Below the pieces are notes generated by a model. The model was not told the DNA's origin. It saw nothing but the letters and a program-made list of their open reading frames with translations, and did no database searches. A stretch of 64,000 nucleotides of DNA from Bacilli bacterium. Its GTDB lineage: Bacteria; Bacillota_I; Bacilli_A; RFN20; CAG-826. Every line of letters begins with the position of its first letter. Position 1 is the first letter of the stretch. The stretch lies in NCBI GenBank assembly GCA_017619815.1, contig JAFZRR010000047.1, forward strand, positions 23,511 to 87,510. The letters are read 5' to 3'. The translations under genes were made by a program, and so were the position numbers. Shown piece by piece: positions 38,137 through 47,452 of this stretch.

Positions 38137-40275
38137 ATGAATAATATTAAAAAAACCGTGTCTAGTTTCTTAGTTCTTGGTCTTTTAGCCAGCAGTGGTT
38201 TTTTTGCATTTAACGCATTAACACGTTCTTTTGATGCAACACAAGCTTCTGCACCAACTTTAAAGAGAAATGTCAAATCATCAGTGAGTAGTTTATCCGC
38301 TGATGATTTTTCTTCTGAAGTTGAGGCTAACCACGAAGAATTAGGCGTAAGTATTACTCAAAGTACGCTTACTGACACATCCCAATCCTTAACAGTTTCA
38401 TTCAGATCCAAAACCCTTGCTGGTTTTAAAACCGCTATCGGAAACTACATCGTCGAAATCGATGATGATAACTATTCCGGTGACGAAAACAACCCAGCGC
38501 CTGAAGGATACGACAAATTCAATGAAGAAACTGGTTTACCTGAATTTGAAGGAAAGATTGCCTTTATTGTCGGTTCCGTTAGTGAAAACAACAAGAGTGT
38601 CTATCTTCCATCAACATTCACCAAAGCAGGAAAATTCACTGCGAAAATCACCACAATCGGTGCAGGCTGTGTTTCTGCCGATGGTAGTGAATTCAATGGC
38701 CAAAACGTCTGGGCAGTTAATGGTGTAAGCAAAATTACAAACATTTACATTCCTGACACCATTGAAAAGGTTGAAGCAGACGCATTCAAAGGCGTTCCAA
38801 CTGAAGGTGTTACCATTCACTATGAAGGTACAGAATTCTCCTCTAGCGTTTTCCAATCCGGTTGGACAGATGCCCCAACAACAGCTTTAGATGCTTCCAC
38901 AACTAGCTACAACAAAAAAGCTAATAAGAAAGCCAATGCTGCTGCTGGTAAAGTCGAACTTCCTGATGCATTAGGTCGTCCAATCAACTTCATCCTTGGT
39001 TGCCAACAAGATGTTAACAATCCAAAGGTTGCGGATGAAAAATGCAATAGACCATTAGTTATTCAATACGACAAAATCACTAATGGAACTAGAGAAACCA
39101 TTTTTGAAGAATTACCATTAACAAATACCACAAATAACCCATATGACTCCTGTGGTAAGCTCGCATCCATGAGCTACACAAGACAATTTGGTTATAAATT
39201 AGGTCCAGGCGAATCCATCGATGATGAATCCGTCGTCTTCCATAACATTATGAAAGCGGACGCTCAAGGTAACGTTGATGTTTCTAAAACATATTTTGCT
39301 AAACCAATGATTGGTTATTCCGAAAAGCAAAACATCACCAACTTAGTGAACTACAAAGCATCCATGAATAGCACATTTGCTGGATACTCAATGTTCACAT
39401 TAAAGATGGACAAAAACTTAAGTATCACTTCTGAAAGATATCCAGAGCCACACAGCTTATATCTCGATGTTAAGACTGATATTTATGAACAAAACAAAGC
39501 GGCTATCGAATCCGGAAAAACCAAGATTCGTTATTCCTTATATAACCTTTACAATTCCTCATTCCATTTCCAATATCTCGGAAAAGGTAATGAATTAAAG
39601 GATGTTGTCATCCCAGTCAGTTCCCTCATTTCCTATCAAACATTAGATAGCAATAAAGGTAACTTAGTTTCTGTCTTATTAAAGGATTCTCAAATCGGTC
39701 CAGATTTCAAACCTAAAAAAGTCAGATTATTCGAATTACAAGACATTACCATTCAAATGGACTTATTAACCACAAGTGATTCTGGTTCTGCATCCATTTT
39801 AGGTAAATCATCAATCAGCTATAAATTCGCTTATATCACAGTTATCGATACAGAAAAGAACATCTCAGTATTTAACTGGAATGTCTTTCTTATTGTTTTC
39901 TTCATCGCTTATGTCGTGGTTTATGCTGCCGCAGCATTCATCACATACAAAGTTATGAAAGAAAAATTCAAAAACGATGAATTTAGACGTGTTAACGACA
40001 AGAAATTCCTCAAACAAGCCGTCTTAGGTGGTTTAGGACTTGGCGTTGTCTTATGCGCAGTCTTATTCATCTATATGAGAACCGTTGGATTCAAGAACAC
40101 AATCGTCGTCTTTAACCCAACCGATCCTCTATTAATCGCCTTCGCTATTGCCGGCATGATCATCGTTGGCTACTTCATCGTCTACGTGATTAAACTCGTC
40201 AAAGCGGAACGCGAAAGAAGAAAAGCAATTCGTCTCAAACTCAATGAAGATGTCGCAGACGATGGAACAAACTAG
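38137..40275 (+). CDS. large secreted/membrane-anchored protein with LRR_5-like part
   Basis: 712 residues. N-terminal signal (about 1-35). Around 150-235, the pattern VYLPSTF...ITTIGAGCV...NIYIPDTIEKVEADAFKG with IHYEG is a BspA-type leucine-rich repeat segment. A long extracellular region follows. Three membrane helices lie near 585-610, 625-650 and 662-686, with a basic cytosolic tail. It opens the ABC transporter operon 20 bases ahead of the ATPase, so it may be an accessory or scaffold protein for that importer. No family known to me covers the whole protein. Confidence 0.65.
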   Translation: MNNIKKTVSSFLVLGLLASSGFFAFNALTRSFDATQASAPTLKRNVKSSVSSLSADDFSSEVEANHEELGVSITQSTLTDTSQSLTVSFRSKTLAGFKTAIGNYIVEIDDDNYSGDENNPAPEGYDKFNEETGLPEFEGKIAFIVGSVSENNKSVYLPSTFTKAGKFTAKITTIGAGCVSADGSEFNGQNVWAVNGVSKITNIYIPDTIEKVEADAFKGVPTEGVTIHYEGTEFSSSVFQSGWTDAPTTALDASTTSYNKKANKKANAAAGKVELPDALGRPINFILGCQQDVNNPKVADEKCNRPLVIQYDKITNGTRETIFEELPLTNTTNNPYDSCGKLASMSYTRQFGYKLGPGESIDDESVVFHNIMKADAQGNVDVSKTYFAKPMIGYSEKQNITNLVNYKASMNSTFAGYSMFTLKMDKNLSITSERYPEPHSLYLDVKTDIYEQNKAAIESGKTKIRYSLYNLYNSSFHFQYLGKGNELKDVVIPVSSLISYQTLDSNKGNLVSVLLKDSQIGPDFKPKKVRLFELQDITIQMDLLTTSDSGSASILGKSSISYKFAYITVIDTEKNISVFNWNVFLIVFFIAYVVVYAAAAFITYKVMKEKFKNDEFRRVNDKKFLKQAVLGGLGLGVVLCAVLFIYMRTVGFKNTIVVFNPTDPLLIAFAIAGMIIVGYFIVYVIKLVKAERERRKAIRLKLNEDVADDGTN

Positions 40276-40295
40276 TTTATTGAAGGAGTTAAACT

Positions 40296-42206
40296 ATGGA
40301 AATTAGAATTAAAGAATTAACCAAGATTTTCCCTGGTGATGCGAAGAAGAACATTCGTGACACCATCGCTGTCAAGGATTTAGACTTCGTAGTCAAAGAT
40401 GGCGAACTCGTCGGTTTATTAGGACCTTCTGGATGCGGTAAATCCACAACCCTTTACATGATTGCTGGCTTACACACACCAACATCTGGTGAAGTCTGGT
40501 TCGGTGATCAAGAAGTTACTAATTTATCACCAGAAAAAAGAGGTATTGGCTTAGTCTTCCAAAACTACGCCTTATATCCTCATATGACAATTTATAAAAA
40601 CATTGAATTCCCACTCACAAACTTACAAGTTGAAGTTCCATTAGTGACATTCTTCAATTATAAATTGACATTCTCATACAAAATGAAGAAAGCCGATGAA
40701 CCTGCTGGTATTGCAAAATCCATCAAGTCATTAGCAAGAAAATGTGGTTTCAATAATAAACAATTCGCTTTAGCCTATACCGCTGGTGAAATGTTCGAAG
40801 CCAATGTTTCCTTGAACAAGATTTCCCCAACCGGAAAAGATATGTTCGTCGAAAATATGGCCAAGATCGTTGATTTCAAACTCGAAAAAGAAGAATCCGA
40901 ACAAGCCAGTGATGCCTTATTCGATACAAACTTCAGAGCTACAGTCAACCACATCGGTGAACACGAAACAGTGGAACTCAATCTCAAGGGTCGTTTAGGA
41001 AAAGCCTTCCAAACATCCATGATTGATGAAACAATCAATAACTTAAAACACGCAGTCGGTAGCGCTGGTGGTAAAGCCGCAGAATGCGTTATTACAAAAA
41101 CACAACACGGTTATGAAATCATGGCCCGTGCTTTGAACTTACCACATCAAAACTTAGAACAATGCGTTGAAGCCGTTAAAGCAGCATATGCCTATGAAAC
41201 ATTCGGCTACTCTATCACACAAGTTATTAATAAAGAATTAACAGGTTATGTGAAGAACTTCTTAAAACAACGCAAATTAGAATTCTCTGACTTCAAGATT
41301 TACTTTGACAAAGTCAATGTTAAGATCTTCTTCAAACTCATGAAAGCTTCTAGAGAAGCCGCTGAAGAAGCCTTAACCAAATTAGCAGAAGAATTACAAC
41401 TCTCTGATGTTGAAAGAGAAGAAAAACAAGCTGTCGCACACCGTAAGCTTACAAAAGAAGAACGTAGAGACATTATTTATGAAACCGCGAAATTGGTCCA
41501 AGTTGATGAATACTTACAACGTAAACCAAACCAATTATCCGGTGGTCAACAACAACGTGTCGCTATCGCTCGTGCCTTAGTTAAACACCCAAGAGTGTTA
41601 CTCTTAGACGAACCATTATCCAACTTAGATGCTCGTTTGAGATTACAAACACGTGAAGAAATTAGACGTATTCAACAAGAAACAGGCATTACCTCCGTTT
41701 TCGTTACACACGACCAAGAAGAAGCTATGTCCATCTCTGATGAAATCGTCGTTATGAAATTAGGTGAAATGCAACAAATGGGCAAACCACAAGATGTTTA
41801 TAATAGCCCAGCCAACTTATTCGTTGCACAATTCTTAGGAACCCCACCAGTGAACGTCTTCAAAGGACACGTTTCCGGTAAGAAAGTGCTCATTGGTAAA
41901 GAACAAGTATTAGAAATTAGCGAAGACCTCGGTGAAAAAGATGTCTATGTCGCTATCCGTCCAGAAGGATTTATTCTCGCCAAACCAGGTGAAAAGAATA
42001 CATTAGGCGGTGAATGTGAAATGGTTCAAGTCATGGGCCGTGACATTTCCGCAATCGTGAAGAATGAAAACTGTATCAAACCAAGCTACAGAGTCATCAT
42101 TTCCTCTGATGACAAAGTCGCTCCAGGAACAGTTGCATTCAAATTAAAGCCACACAAAGTGTTCTTATTCGATGGTGAAACCGAAGATCGTATTTATCTC
42201 AAATAA
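40296..42206 (+). CDS. MalK/UgpC-type ABC ATPase with ~275-residue insertion
   Basis: 636 residues; ordinary MalK-type ATPases have 360-370. Walker A GPSGCGKST (43-51), Q-loop VFQNYALYPHM (Q89), then an extra ~275 residues (about 111-386), then the signature LSGGQQQ (414-420), Walker B VLLLDEP (434-440), D-loop SNLDAR, H-loop H472, and a TOBE-containing regulatory part (~515-636). Everything needed for ATP hydrolysis is intact, and removing the insert leaves a normal ~361-residue protein. It should energise the two permeases encoded next, 11 bases away. Start by GAAGGAG. Confidence 0.93.
   Translation: MEIRIKELTKIFPGDAKKNIRDTIAVKDLDFVVKDGELVGLLGPSGCGKSTTLYMIAGLHTPTSGEVWFGDQEVTNLSPEKRGIGLVFQNYALYPHMTIYKNIEFPLTNLQVEVPLVTFFNYKLTFSYKMKKADEPAGIAKSIKSLARKCGFNNKQFALAYTAGEMFEANVSLNKISPTGKDMFVENMAKIVDFKLEKEESEQASDALFDTNFRATVNHIGEHETVELNLKGRLGKAFQTSMIDETINNLKHAVGSAGGKAAECVITKTQHGYEIMARALNLPHQNLEQCVEAVKAAYAYETFGYSITQVINKELTGYVKNFLKQRKLEFSDFKIYFDKVNVKIFFKLMKASREAAEEALTKLAEELQLSDVEREEKQAVAHRKLTKEERRDIIYETAKLVQVDEYLQRKPNQLSGGQQQRVAIARALVKHPRVLLLDEPLSNLDARLRLQTREEIRRIQQETGITSVFVTHDQEEAMSISDEIVVMKLGEMQQMGKPQDVYNSPANLFVAQFLGTPPVNVFKGHVSGKKVLIGKEQVLEISEDLGEKDVYVAIRPEGFILAKPGEKNTLGGECEMVQVMGRDISAIVKNENCIKPSYRVIISSDDKVAPGTVAFKLKPHKVFLFDGETEDRIYLK
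40626..41453 (+). other. inserted domain within the ABC ATPase gene
   Basis: Codes for about residues 111-386, between the Q-loop and the signature motif, at the start of the helical subdomain (after MTIYKNIEFPL; ordinary sequence resumes at KLTKEERRD). It is in frame, with codon use like the flanks and no terminal motifs of an intein. Predicted alpha/beta at first, then mostly helical with many Lys/Glu. I do not recognise the fold. Limits are accurate to perhaps ten residues. Confidence 0.8.
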
Positions 42207-42217
42207 GGGGGACGAAT

Positions 42218-43351
42218 ATGGGCATTGAATTATTAAACTTTTTGAAAGGAAAGAAGAAACGTCAAGCCGGCGGTAACTCTATTGGGTTACAAACCGTCGA
42301 ACCTGAAAAAGTTCCAGAATATACTCCTGGACTTCAAGAAGACGGCAAGACGATTGTAAGACTTACTTCTAATAAGAAGATTAAGAATCCTTACAAAGTC
42401 AGCGGTATTGATGACGTTGCCAGTAAGAATAACTGGAAAGCTTGGTTATACCTCGCCCCAGTCATTATTCTTGTTGTCATCTTCCTTCTTTATCCATTAA
42501 TTAACACGATATTTATTTCTTTCACAAAGAACTACAACTACACAACCGGTAAGTATGATGGATTTACCTTAGAAAACTTCGGTATCATCCTCCATATGAT
42601 TCCATATCAAAGTGCTGATGGTGCGGCGTGGGAAACAAGCTTTACAAGTAACGCTATTCCTAACACCTTCATCCTCACATTCGTTACAGTTCCTGTATCA
42701 ATTATGTTAGCTTTGATCATCTCTGTTGCTCTTAACAGCATCAAAGCTTTCCAAAAATTCTTACAAACCGTCTTCTTCCTTCCATACGTTACAAACAGTA
42801 TCGCTATTGGTATGGTGTTCTCCGTCTTATTTGACGATGCAGGTTTAATCAACTTCATCTTTGGATTACAACATGCCGGTGCCAATGGTGGACCAATGCA
42901 ATGGATTTACAACACTCCAACATATATCGCTATGGTGCCATTATGTTTGTTCATCGTTTGGAACAGTATCCCATTTAAGATTTTAATCTTATTATCTGGC
43001 TTACAAGGTATTGATAAACAATACTATCAAGCAGCCCAAATCGACGCTGCTCCAAAATGGAAAGTATTCGCAAGAATCACAGTCCCATTATTATCACCAC
43101 AAATCCTTTATTTGATGATTACATCATTTATCGGTGCATTTAAGGAATACAACTCAATCGTCGCTATCTTTGGTAAGAAAGGTGAAACTTTAGCGGGTCA
43201 AAAGAACATGTACACCGTCGTTTTCTACGTGTACGATAACATTTCCGCGAACACATCATTCGCTGCCGCAGCGGCCGTGTTCCTCTTTGTTATTATCTTA
43301 ATCTTTACATTCTTCCAATTCTGGGCGAGTAGTAAGAGAGTTCACTATTAG
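42218..43351 (+). CDS. ABC transporter permease, MalF/UgpA type
   Basis: 377 residues. About 70 hydrophilic residues come first, then six membrane spans from about 75. The EAA loop that docks the ATPase reads YYQAAQIDAAPKWKVFARITVPLLSP (in short: QAAQIDAA-x8-I-x-LP). The N-terminal extension is longer than usual. Pairs with the following permease; GGGGGA-type site before ATG. Confidence 0.92.
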   Translation: MGIELLNFLKGKKKRQAGGNSIGLQTVEPEKVPEYTPGLQEDGKTIVRLTSNKKIKNPYKVSGIDDVASKNNWKAWLYLAPVIILVVIFLLYPLINTIFISFTKNYNYTTGKYDGFTLENFGIILHMIPYQSADGAAWETSFTSNAIPNTFILTFVTVPVSIMLALIISVALNSIKAFQKFLQTVFFLPYVTNSIAIGMVFSVLFDDAGLINFIFGLQHAGANGGPMQWIYNTPTYIAMVPLCLFIVWNSIPFKILILLSGLQGIDKQYYQAAQIDAAPKWKVFARITVPLLSPQILYLMITSFIGAFKEYNSIVAIFGKKGETLAGQKNMYTVVFYVYDNISANTSFAAAAAVFLFVIILIFTFFQFWASSKRVHY

Positions 43352-43362
43352 GAGGTATCAAC

Positions 43363-44460
43363 ATGTTATTTGAAGAAGAATTAGAACAACAAGTAGTTGA
43401 AGAAGAACAAGTTGAAGAAACTCCTTTAGAAGAAAAACCTGAAGTCGTGGAAGAAGTTCATCAAGAACAACCACAACCAGAAAAAGAAGAAAAAGCTCAA
43501 TACATCGACTTTGCTTCTGTCAAAGTTAATAACAACTTAGTCTTATCAATTACAGAAGCTAGTAAGACAGTTGACCAAATTAAAAAGGCTGAAAAAGTGA
43601 CACACATCATCTTTACCGCCTTAACATATTTGTTCATCGTTGCATTAGCGCTTATCGTGATCTTCCCATTCTATTGGATGATCATCACATCATTAAAAAC
43701 ATATTCCGAAATTACACAAGAACAACAAACATTCTTCCCAAGCGTTGTTATGTGGACTAACTACGTGTATGTTTTCCAACACTTTAATTTCTTAACTTAT
43801 ATGAAGAACACCATCGTGGTCGCAATCTTCTCCACAATTGGTACTCTTCTTACAACTATCTTCGCCGCCTTTGCATTCTCTAGATTGCAATTCAAAGGTA
43901 GAGAAGCATTATTTATGGTCTTCTTAGCCACAATGATGATTCCTGGTGAAATGATGGTTATTTCTAACTACATCACAGTCGCATCCTTTGGATGGATTAC
44001 AAGTTCAACCCATACACAAACACTCATGGAAGCTTATGCCGCTATGATTGTCCCATTCTGGGTCAGCGTCTTCCACATCTATTTGTTAAGACAGAACTTC
44101 AAACAAATTCCAAACGAGTTATACCTTGCCGCGAAAGTTGACGGTAAGAGCGACTGGAGTTACTTATGGAAAGTCATGGTTCCTCTTGCGGCACCAACAC
44201 TTATCTCCATTACAATCTTAAAATTCATGGGAACTTGGAACTCCTATGTGTGGCCAAACTTAGTCACTGAAATTCCACAATACCGTTTGATTTCTAACGG
44301 TCTTCGTGAATCAAGCTTCCAAAACGCTGACTTAGGTACCATTGAATATGGTTATCAAATGGCAGCGTCCATCTTGGTCACCGTGCCTCTATTCTTACTC
44401 TTCATCTTCTTCAGAAAGTACATCATGAAGGGTGTTGGCAGAGCCGGTATCAAGGGTTAA
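43363..44460 (+). CDS. ABC transporter permease, MalG/UgpE type
   Basis: 365 residues, six spans from about 80; EAA loop LYLAAKVDGKSDWS...VMVPLAAP. The first ~45 residues are extremely rich in Glu, Gln and Val (EEELEQQVVEEEQVEE), an acidic cytosolic tail not usual in MalG and possibly a contact for the enlarged ATPase (inference). AGGAGG start. Stop followed by a stem-loop before the binding-protein genes. Confidence 0.92.
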   Translation: MLFEEELEQQVVEEEQVEETPLEEKPEVVEEVHQEQPQPEKEEKAQYIDFASVKVNNNLVLSITEASKTVDQIKKAEKVTHIIFTALTYLFIVALALIVIFPFYWMIITSLKTYSEITQEQQTFFPSVVMWTNYVYVFQHFNFLTYMKNTIVVAIFSTIGTLLTTIFAAFAFSRLQFKGREALFMVFLATMMIPGEMMVISNYITVASFGWITSSTHTQTLMEAYAAMIVPFWVSVFHIYLLRQNFKQIPNELYLAAKVDGKSDWSYLWKVMVPLAAPTLISITILKFMGTWNSYVWPNLVTEIPQYRLISNGLRESSFQNADLGTIEYGYQMAASILVTVPLFLLFIFFRKYIMKGVGRAGIKG

Positions 44461-44465
44461 TTATG

Positions 44466-44495
44466 ATTTAATTAGCCCGTCTGCGGTAATTAAAT
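44466..44495 (+). repeat. intercistronic stem-loop between permease and binding-protein genes
   Basis: ATTTAATTA (44466-44474) and TAATTAAAT (44487-44495) form nine pairs around a GC-richer 12-base loop. Without a T-run it is not a terminator; such structures often protect upstream or downstream mRNA and set different expression for binding proteins and permeases. Confidence 0.6.
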
Positions 44496-44526
44496 ATATT
44501 TATTAAATGACTTTTAGGAGGAAATT

Positions 44527-45954
44527 ATGAAAACTAGTCGTTTATTCGCAGTTTCAGCAGCAGCCTTAATGGCGATGTCTCTTGCTGGATGTAGAGGTGG
44601 TAACAATAATATCGAAATCGTTATTTGGACCACATACAATGACACATATCAAACAATCATCAACAACGCGATTGATGAATTCAAAGAATTAGAACCAAAT
44701 GTCACTGTTAAAAACATCAAACAACAAGGTTCTTATCAAGATTTAGCCAAAATGTGTGTTGATGGATTCGCCGTTGACAACTATCCAGATATGGTTGCAG
44801 CCTATCCAGATTCCGTTTCTGACTTCATCAACAACGCAAAAGCGTTAAATATTCAACCTTATATGGAAAATGCCGAATATGGTTGGACCGAAGATGATAT
44901 CAATGATATCCCAGAAGCATACATTAAATTAGGTCAACAATATGCCATTCCAGGTACATATTCCTTACCAGCTTCCAAATCCACAGAAGCTATGTACTAT
45001 AACCAAGACGTCCTCGTTGGTTTAAACCTTTCCGCTATTGATTCCACAATTAACGGTGGTCAACCATTAACAGACGACTACTTACAAAACTTAACATGGG
45101 ACGAATTATTCGAAAAATTAGTTCCAGCACTTGATCAATATGACCAAGCACAAGATAGTGCTCATAAGATTATCGATCGTGACTCATACGAAGACTGGGC
45201 ATGGGTTGGTTATGACTCCGATGATAACTTATTCATCACATTAGCTGAACAATATGGCTATGGTTATACATCAGTCGATCCAGTTACCGGTAAAGGTAAA
45301 ATCGAATTCAATAATGATGGTATGAAGAACCTCATGAAGAAATTCAAAGGTTATTATGACAATCATTACTTCACCACAAAAGGTGTCTTAAAACAAAACG
45401 TTAACTACCGTTCTACAGTCGATGCTATGTTATTCTCTATCGGCTCCACAGGTGGTGTTAAATATCAATTCGCAGATGCAACCGCACATAACGTCGGTGT
45501 TGCAAAAATCCCACAAGCGAACTTATCCAATCCAAAACTTATCTCTCAAGGTCCAGATTTCGCATTCTTAAATCACAATAACGACAAGAGAGCAGAAGCC
45601 GTTTGGAAATTCTTCAAATTATTCACAAGCACAAAATACAATACCGCTTGGGCAATGACCACAGGCTACTCCCCAGTTAGATATTCCGTTCTTGAAACAG
45701 AAGAATACGCTGATTACTCCGATTGGGAATCTAAAGATGAACACACACTCGATAGATTAACCGCTCTTAACGCAAACTATGCCGCCAGTGTCGGTGATTA
45801 TCAATTCACATCAGCAGTCTTCAAAGGCAGCTCTGAAGCTCGTGTTCAAGTTGGTACAATCTTCGCCGCATGTGTCGCAGCAGGCGCAAACTTAGATGCA
45901 CAAATCGATGGCATTTTCCAAACCGCAGTCGATAATACAAAACTCAAAATGTAA
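44527..45954 (+). CDS. extracellular solute-binding lipoprotein 1 (family 1)
   Basis: 475 residues. Lipoprotein signal LAGC (C22). Mature start IEIVIWTTYNDTYQT and later VAAYPDSV, QYAIPGTYSLPASKSTEAMYYN, FSIGSTGG are typical of carbohydrate-type (SBP_bac_1) binding proteins. It should capture the substrate for the importer. It is a paralogue of the next gene (HYFTTKG here, NYFTTKG there; SIGSTGG/SIGSSGG; APVRYS/SPVRYS). AGGAGG site. Confidence 0.93.
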   Translation: MKTSRLFAVSAAALMAMSLAGCRGGNNNIEIVIWTTYNDTYQTIINNAIDEFKELEPNVTVKNIKQQGSYQDLAKMCVDGFAVDNYPDMVAAYPDSVSDFINNAKALNIQPYMENAEYGWTEDDINDIPEAYIKLGQQYAIPGTYSLPASKSTEAMYYNQDVLVGLNLSAIDSTINGGQPLTDDYLQNLTWDELFEKLVPALDQYDQAQDSAHKIIDRDSYEDWAWVGYDSDDNLFITLAEQYGYGYTSVDPVTGKGKIEFNNDGMKNLMKKFKGYYDNHYFTTKGVLKQNVNYRSTVDAMLFSIGSTGGVKYQFADATAHNVGVAKIPQANLSNPKLISQGPDFAFLNHNNDKRAEAVWKFFKLFTSTKYNTAWAMTTGYSPVRYSVLETEEYADYSDWESKDEHTLDRLTALNANYAASVGDYQFTSAVFKGSSEARVQVGTIFAACVAAGANLDAQIDGIFQTAVDNTKLKM

Positions 45955-45980
45955 TTAAAATTCATAGGAGGTAATAAACT

Positions 45981-47441
45981 ATGAAATTAAAAGCTAGAGC
46001 TTTATTACTCTTGCCACTCCTTGCTGGTGGTCTCTCTAGTGTTACAGCTTGTAACTCTTATAAAGGCCTTACCATTAAGTTCTGGCATACATTTGGCCAA
46101 ACTGTTCAAGATGGTTTAAAACCAAAAATTAACGAGTTCGTTAAAGCCGTCAAAGAACAAGAAGGCGTGGATTTAAGAATCCAAATGGTCTATCAAGGCA
46201 GTTATGATGACATTGCCAAGAAGATCGCTGATGGTTTCTCTGTCCAAAACACCCCAACACTCGCTGTTGCTTATCCAGATAACGTTGCCGACTATCTCGA
46301 AGTTGGTAAATCCGCGAAAAAGGAATTCGTCGTTAACTTAGAAAAATACATTAACGATGAAAAAGTCGGATTTGGTAAAGAAGCATGGTTAGGCGATGTC
46401 GCTGGTAAAGATGAAACAGACTTCGTTGAAGACTTCTATCAAGAAGGCAAAAACTACGCTGTTGAAGGTACATATTCCTTACCATTCATGAAATCCACTG
46501 AAATCATGTTCTACAATTTGACATTACTTCAATATTTCATGCCTGGCTTTAACGCTGAAGTCGGTAACTCTGAAGAAGCCATCAAAGCTTATATGTCCAC
46601 AATCTCATGGGATACATTCATGGATCTTTGCCAATATATCGAAGCCAATAGAGCAAGTGTTTCTGATACACTCGAAGTTGCTGCTTGGTACGATAGTGAT
46701 GCTAACTTCTTAGTCAGCAAGATGTTCCAAAACAACATCGGTTATTCCGCTGTTAATGATCAAGGTAAAGGTAGCATTTTATTCGCTGATGGCGAAAACT
46801 ACACCAAATTAACCGCTTTATTAGAAGAACTTAATACTCAATATCAAGCTAACTATTTCACCACAAAAGGTATCAAGAATACCTATGGTAGTGATTTCTT
46901 CACTGGTGAAAAGTGTGTCTTCTCTATCGGTTCTTCCGGTGGTTCTGGTTATAACTTCCCACAAGCTGAAGCCTTTGAATTAGGCGTTTGTAAAGTTCCA
47001 GCCAGTAACAATAATCCTTTATATGTTTCTCAAGGTCCAACACTCGCAATCTTTAACGATAAAGGTTTGAGTAGTGAAAAGAATGAACAAACAACCTTAT
47101 ATGCTTGGAAATTCTTAAAATACATCACCAACGGACAAGCTAATGCTGAATTATGTGTTAACGGTTCTGAAGGTTATGCTCCAGTGCGTTATAGCGCATA
47201 TGAAACAGAATTCTTCCAAGAATTTATGGAATACGGCGAACAATATGCAAAATGTTATGACGTTATCGTCAATGACATCAACATTAACGCTGGTTACTTA
47301 GTGGCACCAGCCTTCAAAGGTAGTGCGGCATTAAGAGATGAATGCGGTTCCTTATTAACCGCAGCCATCAAAGCCACAGATCCAAGTACAATCCCATCAT
47401 TAATCGATCGTTGTGTTTCTAACGCTAGACAAAAATTCTAG
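45981..47441 (+). CDS. extracellular solute-binding lipoprotein 2 (family 1)
   Basis: 486 residues. Lipobox VTAC (C24). LTIKFWHTFGQTVQD, LAVAYPDNVADYL, YAVEGTYSLPFMKSTEIMFYN and FSIGSSGG mark the SBP_bac_1 family. With the preceding gene it makes a tandem pair of different binding proteins for a single permease pair, suggesting two substrates or a broadened range. AGGAGG site, 26 bases after its paralogue. Confidence 0.93.
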   Translation: MKLKARALLLLPLLAGGLSSVTACNSYKGLTIKFWHTFGQTVQDGLKPKINEFVKAVKEQEGVDLRIQMVYQGSYDDIAKKIADGFSVQNTPTLAVAYPDNVADYLEVGKSAKKEFVVNLEKYINDEKVGFGKEAWLGDVAGKDETDFVEDFYQEGKNYAVEGTYSLPFMKSTEIMFYNLTLLQYFMPGFNAEVGNSEEAIKAYMSTISWDTFMDLCQYIEANRASVSDTLEVAAWYDSDANFLVSKMFQNNIGYSAVNDQGKGSILFADGENYTKLTALLEELNTQYQANYFTTKGIKNTYGSDFFTGEKCVFSIGSSGGSGYNFPQAEAFELGVCKVPASNNNPLYVSQGPTLAIFNDKGLSSEKNEQTTLYAWKFLKYITNGQANAELCVNGSEGYAPVRYSAYETEFFQEFMEYGEQYAKCYDVIVNDININAGYLVAPAFKGSAALRDECGSLLTAAIKATDPSTIPSLIDRCVSNARQKF

Positions 47442-47452
47442 GAGGAAATTAT

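Noticed and set aside
40626..41453. Intein or intron in the ABC ATPase gene
   Set aside because: No Cys/Ser at the left junction, no His-Asn-Cys/Ser/Thr at the right, and the frame and codon use continue unchanged.
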